A DNA stretch of 11,832 nt from Caryophanales bacterium UBA6356 (GTDB taxonomy: Bacteria > Bacillota_I > Bacilli_A > RFN20 > CAG-826), in contig DJRQ01000012.1 in NCBI GenBank assembly GCA_002440125.1, positions 1 to 11,832 of the forward strand, in the 5' to 3' direction. The number at the start of each line of letters is the position of its first letter. Positions within the stretch are counted from its first letter, which is position 1. Position numbers and translations under genes: made by a program. Shown here in pieces: positions 1 through 6,670 of the stretch. The notes under the pieces were generated by a model. It did not search any database, had not been told where the DNA came from, and was given only the letters and a program-made list of their open reading frames with translations.

Positions 1-103
1 TTAGAAAAGCTGTCTTGTTTCGCTTGCGCACCTATGCGTGTGTGCGCTAAACTTGTAACCGCTGTAGAGGCGCTTTTTGTTTTTCGGCGCCCGGAGGACA
101 CTT
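1..103 (+). other. Upstream leader, possibly the 3' end of an unseen gene
   Basis: This short stretch precedes secDF. One forward frame stays open from base 1 to a TAA at 112-114, and a second from base 3 to a TAA at 48-50. Either could be the last codons of a gene cut by the left edge, but neither short peptide is recognisable. A short inverted repeat (GGCGC at 69-73, GCGCC at 87-91, 13-base loop rich in T) lies just before the ribosome binding site. No promoter with a recognisable pair of boxes is visible. Confidence 0.3.
93..97 (+). promoter_or_regulatory. Ribosome binding site that fixes the secDF start
   Basis: A perfect GGAGG lies six bases before the ATG at 104. The frame is open further upstream to a TTG at 77, but that codon has no Shine-Dalgarno sequence, and starting there would place the GGAGG inside the gene. 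The ATG at 104 is therefore the preferred start. Confidence 0.85.
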
Positions 104-2839
104 ATGCGTCGTAAGTTAGGCTATATTCTTCTCAATCTCGCTTTGATCGCTGGGGCTGGGGCTCTTGTGGGTGAAACTATCACCCGTATGGATACCGATG
201 TGAGCTACGGCTCGGGGAAAGAACTCTATTTTCGCCTAAGCGAGGAAAATAGTACTTTAAATGGCATTCTGCCTGAGAATTACCTCGGTAGCAAAGGCGA
301 AACCCAAAACTATGAAATCATCAATGGCGTCGCCAAGGAAATGGAAAACCGTCTGGCGGCTTGGGGCGTCAATAGTACCGTTTCGAAAGAAGGATACGAT
401 CTTATCAAAGTGACCCTTCGCGTCGAAGGCGATAGCGATACCGAATACAACTATTTGCAAAATTACCTTTCTTTTAGCGGCGGCAATATTACAGTAGCAG
501 CCGGAACAACCGACGAAGAAACGCAAAATAACGCTCCGACGGGCGATAAGTACCTCAACAACGCCATGTTTAAAGGTCAAACCGCTTCCATCGAATACAT
601 TAATGACAGCGTTCCTGTCGTGACGATTCCTGTGAATTACTCCGGTAAAGACGGCGCGATGGGCGAACTTATCAATTATTGCACCGAAAACACCAAAGAA
701 GCGGATAGCAGCGCTGGTACCGAAGCCAAGAATTGCTATCTCGTTTTGTGGAGCGATTTCCAAGAAGGCGACAGCTATAAATTGGCGACATCGAGCGAAG
801 AAGACACCAAAAACACCAACATGGCGAAGCGTTTGATCTTCGGGGAAAACGCCTCGAATGCTTGGTTTACCGATAGCACAAACGAAGATAATAACTATAA
901 AAAACTTCAACTCGTCCCTAATAGCGATGCCATTAAGGATGGTCAATACGATAGCTCCAAGAGCGGAGCGGCCTATAAAGCTGCTTTCTACTATATGAAC
1001 CTCCTTAATGCGAATAGCTATAAGGAAAACTACCATTGCGACGTCAATTTCATCTATTCTCATCGGAGCCAAGCGACTGTCGATAGCCTTATGGAGGCTG
1101 GCTCTTGGCATTTAACGCCGGCTTTTGGGCCAACGATGATCTCGGTTTTGGTTGGTTTAAGCGTTTTGGTCTTAGTGAGCGCTTTGTTCTATCGGATTGG
1201 CGTCTTGAGCGTTCTTTCGAACGTCCTTGTTTCGGCGGTTGCTTCCTTTGCCTTATTCGGCTATTTCCATGCCGCTTTCGGAATTGGGGCGGTGGTCGGT
1301 TTTGCCTTAGGAGCCTTGATTACGGCTTTTGGCTCCATCTACTACTTCGCCAAATTCAAAGAGCAACTTTACGCTGGCCGTTCTTCGAAAAAAGCCCATC
1401 AAGAAGCGATCAAAAAATCTCTTTGGCCGACTGTGGATGCCGGCGTTATAGGCATTGTCATTGGCCTTTGCGTGTATGGCTTTGTGCCTAGCGTTATCGG
1501 CGTGGGAGGCTTGGCTCTTATTTTAGGCAGCTTCTTTGGCACCATTTGCAATTTGCTCCTGCTTCGTTTGGAAGGGTATTTACTGAGTTCCGATAATGAT
1601 ACGGACGGTCACTTATCTTCGCTCTATGGAGTCGACACTTCTCGCATACCGAATGCTTTAAAAGAGGAAAAACAAAGCTATTTCGGTCCTTATGCCAATG
1701 TCGCTTTCAACAAACATAAGCTTGTTTATGGCCTCCTCGCAGGAGTTCTTTTGCTAGGTTCCATTGTGGGAATTAGCGTCTTTAGCGGTCTTGGCTCTTC
1801 CTACAATTATTCGAATGCTTATAGCGACACAACCTCGATCAGCCTGGAATACATGGTCCAAGATGGCCAAGGCGAGGATTTTACCAAGGCGGAAGATGTT
1901 GAAACCAAGTTCTTGCCGAAGATCCTTTACCAAAACCAAGAACTTCTCACCTATGTGAAAGAGGATGGGATCATTGCCGAAAGCGGGGCCGTTTACGACA
2001 CCTCAAGCGGAAGCGAAGAGACTTATAACGTCTATTATTTCCACATTGATTTGGACGCTTATTTCGAGCCATCGACCGAATATGATTTCGTTGTCAATAA
2101 CGTTGAAAAGACAGGTACTCTCAATACCATCATCAGCGAGTTCGCAGAAGAAAACAACATGACGGGTTCTGCCAATAACGTCGTTGTCCAAATGGGGACG
2201 CCGACTTTAGGGACCATTTATTTGGCTTTGGGCGTCTCTAGCATCGCCACGCTTGTTTATTTCTTCCTCCGGTATCGCCCCTCTCGCGCTTTGGCGGCGG
2301 AAATAATAACCCTCGGATCCAGCGTCTTCGTGGCCGGTTTCTTTAGCCTTACCCGTTTGACCGTCACGCCTTTGGCGAATATCGCCGTTATCGCGACTTT
2401 CGTTCTGACGACGCTTCTTGCCTCCTTTATCCTTAATAAAGAGAAAGAGATCCGCAAAGACAGCCGCGAACGCGAAAAAGAGAGCGCCGCCTTCCGCGAC
2501 GCTTGCCTGATTCGCGCCAATAGCGAAGCGGCAGGGGATGTTGCGACTTTCGCCATTCTTGCCTTCGGCCTCTTGCTATCCTACTTGGCTTTTGCGCCAA
2601 GCGTCTATCGCTTCATCTTCCTTGGCACCTCAGTCGGCTTGATTCTTTCCGTCTTCGTCGTTCTTACCGTTTTAACGCCTCTTAGCCTCCTTTTCTCCAA
2701 ATGGCTTTCTCTTGCCAAAACTTCCATTGAAGAGAATCGCAAAAAGAACGCTTCTTCCAAACCCAATTCCGGCAACACTCCTTCCACGCGTCGGAGAAAA
2801 GAGCCAGAAGAAGCCATCTTTATTGGAATTAACGATTAA
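104..2839 (+). CDS. secDF: Protein translocase SecD–SecF fusion, divergent
   Basis: This 911-residue polytopic membrane protein is the accessory motor that helps SecYEG export proteins. It has two tandem halves. The SecD half has an N-terminal membrane segment (about 7-25), a large external domain (26-340) and a bundle of membrane helices (342-490). The SecF half has a helix at 540-562, an external domain (563-700) and helices at about 703-722, 729-775 and 815-866. The cytoplasmic stretch KFKEQLYAGRSSKKA (417-431) followed by TVDAG (443-447) matches the SecD pattern ERIKEEL-AGKS…LD-N. The last helices match the SecF C-terminus. The first external domain is longer than the roughly 225 residues of Thermus SecDF and is rich in Asn, Ser, Asp and Tyr. 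By my manual alignment the conserved membrane aspartates of both halves are replaced (Phe409, Thr770). The basic, probably disordered tail ends in EEAIFIGIND. Sequence identity to classical SecDF is low, so the call rests on topology, motif alignment and its place before recJ–rel. It is probably co-transcribed with recJ. Confidence 0.8.
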   Translation: MRRKLGYILLNLALIAGAGALVGETITRMDTDVSYGSGKELYFRLSEENSTLNGILPENYLGSKGETQNYEIINGVAKEMENRLAAWGVNSTVSKEGYDLIKVTLRVEGDSDTEYNYLQNYLSFSGGNITVAAGTTDEETQNNAPTGDKYLNNAMFKGQTASIEYINDSVPVVTIPVNYSGKDGAMGELINYCTENTKEADSSAGTEAKNCYLVLWSDFQEGDSYKLATSSEEDTKNTNMAKRLIFGENASNAWFTDSTNEDNNYKKLQLVPNSDAIKDGQYDSSKSGAAYKAAFYYMNLLNANSYKENYHCDVNFIYSHRSQATVDSLMEAGSWHLTPAFGPTMISVLVGLSVLVLVSALFYRIGVLSVLSNVLVSAVASFALFGYFHAAFGIGAVVGFALGALITAFGSIYYFAKFKEQLYAGRSSKKAHQEAIKKSLWPTVDAGVIGIVIGLCVYGFVPSVIGVGGLALILGSFFGTICNLLLLRLEGYLLSSDNDTDGHLSSLYGVDTSRIPNALKEEKQSYFGPYANVAFNKHKLVYGLLAGVLLLGSIVGISVFSGLGSSYNYSNAYSDTTSISLEYMVQDGQGEDFTKAEDVETKFLPKILYQNQELLTYVKEDGIIAESGAVYDTSSGSEETYNVYYFHIDLDAYFEPSTEYDFVVNNVEKTGTLNTIISEFAEENNMTGSANNVVVQMGTPTLGTIYLALGVSSIATLVYFFLRYRPSRALAAEIITLGSSVFVAGFFSLTRLTVTPLANIAVIATFVLTTLLASFILNKEKEIRKDSREREKESAAFRDACLIRANSEAAGDVATFAILAFGLLLSYLAFAPSVYRFIFLGTSVGLILSVFVVLTVLTPLSLLFSKWLSLAKTSIEENRKKNASSKPNSGNTPSTRRRKEPEEAIFIGIND

Positions 2840-4383
2840 TGGGGAGCTTAAAAGAACGCTTCTTTGATTATTTCGGACTGGACGAGGGGAGCTATCGACA
2901 GCTTGTGGCTCCCCTCTCTTTTTCGTCTCTTCCCTATATCGATGAGAATCCTTTGACGAAGAAAGTATTGTCTCGCCTTGCCCTTGCGAAAGAACGAAGG
3001 GAAAAGGTTCTCATCTATGGCGATTACGATTGCGATGGGGTGATGAGCACTTCGATTTTGCTTTGCGCCTTCCGAAAATTCGGGCTTGATGCGGCAGGCT
3101 TTTTGCCATCCCGTTATCTCGATGGCTATGGGCTTAACGTTTCCAATGTCCTTAAAATAAAAGAAAAGGGATACTCCCTTATCGTCACTAGCGACAATGG
3201 CGTGACGGCTCATGAGGCTCTTTCGAAAGCCAAAGAACTCGGGATAGAAACTATTGTTTTGGATCACCATGAGTTCGATTCCAAAGAAATAGAAACGCCT
3301 TATGTCCTTCATCCTGTTCTCTTAGGATATGGACATCAACCGATTAGCGCCGGCTTTTTGGCCTTTTTGCTTAGCCAAGCCCTTTTAAAAGAAGTCGACC
3401 CCTATCTTTTAACCTTGGGGGCAGTAAGCACTTTAAGCGATGCCATGCCTTTGAAGGGGGAAAACCGTAACATCGTGCGGCTTGCTTTGGATATTCTCAA
3501 TAAAGAGAGATATCCGGAATTCACCCTTTTGACGGATAGCGCTTTTTTTAGCGAGGCGACTCTTCAATTCGAAATCGTCCCTAAAATCAATGCCGTCGGG
3601 CGCCTTGAAAAAGAGCATCATCTGAATCGCCTTTTGCCTTATTTCGGAAGAACGACGAACAATCGCGAGGCTTTGGCGAAATACCTGAATGACACGAACG
3701 AAAAAAGAAGGGCGATCGCTAAAGAAGCGGCTTCCAAATTAGAAATCAACGTGGAAGAGCCTTCCTTTTCCATTCTTAGCGATATTCCCGAAGGCCTTAA
3801 TGGGCTATTGGCTTCGAAAGTGCTTGGCCTTTACCAAAAGCCGGTCGCCGTTTTCAGCAAGAAAGATGGAACAAATGACGTTCTTATCGGATCTATCCGG
3901 GCGCCTGAGGGGTTCGACGTCATGGACGCTTTCGAGAAGATGAGCATCTCTTTTTTGACCAAAGGGGGCCACACTTTGGCGGCGGGATGTTCGATAAAAG
4001 AAAACGATTTCCCCCTTTTTAAAAAAGAATTCGCTTTCTACGCTCTCAAAAACAAGTTTTTGCCGAAAAAAGAAAGGACGATTCCTTTGACTTTAGGGGA
4101 AGTGAACGAAAAAACCTATCGTTTCTTAAGGACTTTCGCTCCTTTTGGCGAAGGCTTTAAAGCGCCTCGTTTTCTCTTAACGGGCCTAGATCCTAAAACC
4201 TTCACTTATATGAAAGGCGGCAAATATCTCTCCATGCTTTTAGGGGAGGCAAGGATTTTGTCCTTCACCATTTCCGAGGATTCTTTTGATTTAAGCGAAA
4301 AAGCCAATCTTGTCGGTTCTTTTAGGGAAAACGTCTTTCATGGCAAAAGAAACCTCGAACTTCTTGTCGAGAAAGCGCTTTAA
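2839..4383 (+). CDS. recJ: Single-stranded-DNA-specific exonuclease RecJ, compact form
   Basis: RecJ digests single-stranded DNA 5' to 3' in recombination, mismatch and base-excision repair. It is a cytoplasmic DHH-family enzyme dependent on Mn or Mg. The 514-residue product shows the family motifs in order: YGDYDCDG (60-67), SDNG (118-121), the DHH motif LDHHE (141-145), SDAMPL (200-205), PKINAVGRL (248-256) and the DHHA1 signature GGHTLAAG (376-383). An OB-type C-terminal region follows, with APFGEGFKAP (434-443) where most RecJ proteins have PFG-GNP-P. All metal-binding aspartates and histidines that I can identify are present, so it should be active. It is shorter than E. coli RecJ (577) and much shorter than B. 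subtilis RecJ, which carries an extra C-terminal domain. The ATG shares one base with the secDF TAA (TAATG), implying translational coupling. No separate ribosome binding site is obvious, although GGAATT lies about 10 bases upstream. Confidence 0.95.
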   Translation: MGSLKERFFDYFGLDEGSYRQLVAPLSFSSLPYIDENPLTKKVLSRLALAKERREKVLIYGDYDCDGVMSTSILLCAFRKFGLDAAGFLPSRYLDGYGLNVSNVLKIKEKGYSLIVTSDNGVTAHEALSKAKELGIETIVLDHHEFDSKEIETPYVLHPVLLGYGHQPISAGFLAFLLSQALLKEVDPYLLTLGAVSTLSDAMPLKGENRNIVRLALDILNKERYPEFTLLTDSAFFSEATLQFEIVPKINAVGRLEKEHHLNRLLPYFGRTTNNREALAKYLNDTNEKRRAIAKEAASKLEINVEEPSFSILSDIPEGLNGLLASKVLGLYQKPVAVFSKKDGTNDVLIGSIRAPEGFDVMDAFEKMSISFLTKGGHTLAAGCSIKENDFPLFKKEFAFYALKNKFLPKKERTIPLTLGEVNEKTYRFLRTFAPFGEGFKAPRFLLTGLDPKTFTYMKGGKYLSMLLGEARILSFTISEDSFDLSEKANLVGSFRENVFHGKRNLELLVEKAL

Positions 4384-4410
4384 GGGCTCTATAGGACGAT
4401 AAATTTAAGC

Positions 4411-4416
4411 TATAAT
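4411..4416 (+). promoter_or_regulatory. Probable promoter -10 box for rel
   Basis: A perfect TATAAT preceded by AGC lies in the recJ–rel gap. A transcript would begin near 4423-4426. The bases 17 upstream (TCTATA, 4388-4393) are a poor -35 box, and there is no TGn extension, so strength is uncertain. The same AGC-TATAAT core occurs before the transketolase gene, which adds some support. Confidence 0.5.
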
Positions 4417-4479
4417 GATATAGAGATGGAAACGAATGAAGTGACGAAAAACAAGTTGCCTTGGAATGGTGGGTATCCG

Positions 4480-6657
4480 ATGCATAGCTTCGAAGATCTT
4501 CGCGAGCTTTATTGCACTTATATCAAAAATCCTAAGGATCGGCAAATGGTCCAGGAAGCATATGAGTTAGCAGCTAAAAAACATGCTGGCGTCCTTCGGA
4601 AAAGCGGAGAGCCTTACATTCACCATCCCATTGAAGTGGCCTATATCCTCGCCGAGATCCAATGCGGTCCTGAAACCTTAGCTGCGGGTCTATTGCACGA
4701 CACTGTCGAAGACACCGATTTAACGATTGCCGATATCGATAAGCAATTCGGCAAAGACGTCGCCATGATCGTCGATTCCCTTACCAAAATCCAAAGGATG
4801 AAGCTTTCCCATCGCACCGAGAGCGATTTTGAAGCGGAAGATCATCGAAAGATTTTTTTGGGGATGGCTCGCGATATCCGCGTCATCATGGTCAAATTGG
4901 CCGATCGTCTTCATAATCTCCGAACCCTTGCCGCTTTGCCGGTGGAACGTCAAAAGGCTCTAGCCAAAGAGACGCTCGACGTTTTTACGCCTATTGCCCA
5001 TCGGCTTGGTATCTATCGCTTCCAAAGCGAGATGGAAGATCTTTCCTTGAAATACCTCGAACCGGAGAAATATCAAGAGATTCTCTCTTTGATGAACGCC
5101 AGAGAAGAGAATCGGCAAGGTTCGTTGAATGCTTTAAAGAAACGTATTGCGGATATTCTTTTCGAACACAAAATCCCCTTTAAGATGGAGTCGCGCGTCA
5201 AAAGCATCTATAGCATCTATCGGAAGATGTATTTAAAACATTACAACTTTGACGAAATATATGATGTTTTGGCGGTTCGAGTCATCACGGAAACGGTTAT
5301 CAACTGCTATGAAATATTAGGTATTATCCATGCCACTTACAAACCCGTCCCAGGGCGGTTTAAAGATTACATCGCCATGCCTAAACCCAATATGTACCAA
5401 TCGCTTCATACCACGATTGTGTCAGGGGATGGAAACATCTACGAAGTCCAAATCCGCACCAAAGAAATGGATAGCGTCGCCGAAAGCGGCATCGCCGCTC
5501 ATTGGCGCTACAAAGAAGGCGAGCACTATAACGCCAAAGAAGAGCAACGGGACATCGAAGAAAAGCTTCATTGGTTCCGCGACTTCGTAAGCATTTCGGG
5601 AGATAACGAAGACGACGATGCGAAAGCTTATATGGCCGCTTTGGAACAAGATGTCTTTAATGCCAACGTCTATGTCTTTACGCCTTTAGGGAAGGTCATC
5701 GATTTGCCAAGTGGCGCCACGACGCTGGACTTCGCCTACAAGATCCATACCAAAGTCGGAGAAAGCGCGGTGGGCGCTATCGTCAATGGCGCTTTAGTGC
5801 CCCTTAGCACCGTCTTGAAGACGGGGGATGTGTGCGAGATAAGAACCTCCAAAACTTCAAGCGGACCCAATGATTCCTGGCTTGAAATCGCTAAAACGGC
5901 GAGCGCCAAAGCCCGTATACGGAAAGCCCTTCAAAAGAAAAACACCTTCATTCGGGAAGATACTATCGCCAAAGGAAAGCAGGCGATGCTCGATGCCTTC
6001 GAAGCGCAAGGCATGGGCCCGGGCGAGATGGAAAAATATCTTAGCGACCCCAAGATCCTTACCGAATTCAATGCTCCCGATTTCGATACCTTCTACGAAT
6101 CGGTCGCGAGCAAAAATCCTACGCCCTTGGCGGTCATAGAATATCTTGGCTTAAGGAAAAAATCGAACGGCCCCCTTCTTTATGAACCCCGTCGGCGAAT
6201 CCGACATGAATCGAAGGAGCCGATTGTGGTGGAAGGCGCCGATAACTTGGCCACTTCCCTTGCCAAATGCTGTTCGCCTATTCCTGGCGATGACATCGTT
6301 GGCTACGTGAGCAAAGGCAAAGGGATCATCGTCCACCGCAAGAATTGCCCGAATATAGAAGGAGCCACGAAACGCCTTATCCCCGTTAAGTGGAATCCGG
6401 AACTCGGCGTGAGCACTTATCCGGTCTCGATATCGGTTTATGCCAACGACAGACCGAATTTGCTTGCGGACTTGCTTACTTGCCTTGCCTCTAAAGGCAT
6501 CTCTTGCACGGATTTGAAATGCCACCTCGTTGAATCCTCGATGAATGACGTGGTGACTTTGACCATTTACGTCCCAGATGCCAAAACGCTCGATGACGTC
6601 TTCTTGGATCTGCACCAAGTCAAAGGCGTGTATGATACATTGCGATTAACGCACTAA
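4480..6657 (+). CDS. relA: Bifunctional (p)ppGpp synthetase/hydrolase Rel
   Basis: Rel makes (p)ppGpp from ATP and GDP or GTP when uncharged tRNA stalls the ribosome, and hydrolyses it otherwise. Residue numbers here count from the upstream ATG at 4426. The hydrolase domain is intact: YIHHP (H67), LLHDTVEDTD (H91, D92, E95, D96) and LADRLHN (D160). The synthetase domain has RVKSIYSIYRKM (257-268), GRFKDYIAMPKPN (310-322), YQSLHTT and EVQIRT…MD…AESGIAAHW (340-360). The RFKD signature is that of bifunctional Rel/SpoT, not monofunctional RelA (EFDD). The regulatory half follows: TGS (VFTPLGKVIDLPSGATTLDF, 417-436), a linker helical region, the Cys-containing domain with CCSPIPGDDIVGY (615-627), H637 and C641, and a C-terminal ACT domain (about 667-740). 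The length is normal for the family. I prefer the ATG at 4480 (725 residues) because GGTGG lies seven bases before it and the TATAAT box leaves a leader of about 57 bases. The ATG at 4426 (743 residues) has no Shine-Dalgarno sequence. Confidence 0.96.
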   Translation: MHSFEDLRELYCTYIKNPKDRQMVQEAYELAAKKHAGVLRKSGEPYIHHPIEVAYILAEIQCGPETLAAGLLHDTVEDTDLTIADIDKQFGKDVAMIVDSLTKIQRMKLSHRTESDFEAEDHRKIFLGMARDIRVIMVKLADRLHNLRTLAALPVERQKALAKETLDVFTPIAHRLGIYRFQSEMEDLSLKYLEPEKYQEILSLMNAREENRQGSLNALKKRIADILFEHKIPFKMESRVKSIYSIYRKMYLKHYNFDEIYDVLAVRVITETVINCYEILGIIHATYKPVPGRFKDYIAMPKPNMYQSLHTTIVSGDGNIYEVQIRTKEMDSVAESGIAAHWRYKEGEHYNAKEEQRDIEEKLHWFRDFVSISGDNEDDDAKAYMAALEQDVFNANVYVFTPLGKVIDLPSGATTLDFAYKIHTKVGESAVGAIVNGALVPLSTVLKTGDVCEIRTSKTSSGPNDSWLEIAKTASAKARIRKALQKKNTFIREDTIAKGKQAMLDAFEAQGMGPGEMEKYLSDPKILTEFNAPDFDTFYESVASKNPTPLAVIEYLGLRKKSNGPLLYEPRRRIRHESKEPIVVEGADNLATSLAKCCSPIPGDDIVGYVSKGKGIIVHRKNCPNIEGATKRLIPVKWNPELGVSTYPVSISVYANDRPNLLADLLTCLASKGISCTDLKCHLVESSMNDVVTLTIYVPDAKTLDDVFLDLHQVKGVYDTLRLTH

Positions 6658-6658
6658 A

Positions 6659-6664
6659 AAGGAG
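6659..6664 (+). promoter_or_regulatory. Ribosome binding site of hisS
   Basis: AAGGAG lies between the rel stop (TAA, 6655-6657) and the hisS ATG, six bases from the start. The intergenic gap is only 13 bases, so hisS is very probably co-transcribed with rel. Confidence 0.8.
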
Positions 6665-6670
6665 ATATTT

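Noticed and set aside
69..91. Inverted repeat GGCGC…GCGCC before secDF as a terminator or riboswitch
   Set aside because: The stem is only five base pairs with a 13-base loop, and no T-run follows it. It is too weak to call.
77..103. TTG at 77 as the start of secDF
   Set aside because: There is no Shine-Dalgarno sequence before it, whereas a perfect GGAGG sits six bases before the ATG at 104.
257..1111. Long minus-strand open frame (284 codons) opposite secDF
   Set aside because: It lies wholly inside secDF on the other strand, has no plausible ribosome binding site or recognisable domain, and arises from the codon bias of the real gene.
1105..1491. Plus-strand open frame of 128 codons within secDF
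   Set aside because: It is an out-of-frame reading of the SecD membrane helices, with an implausible Trp/Cys/Arg/Phe-rich product.
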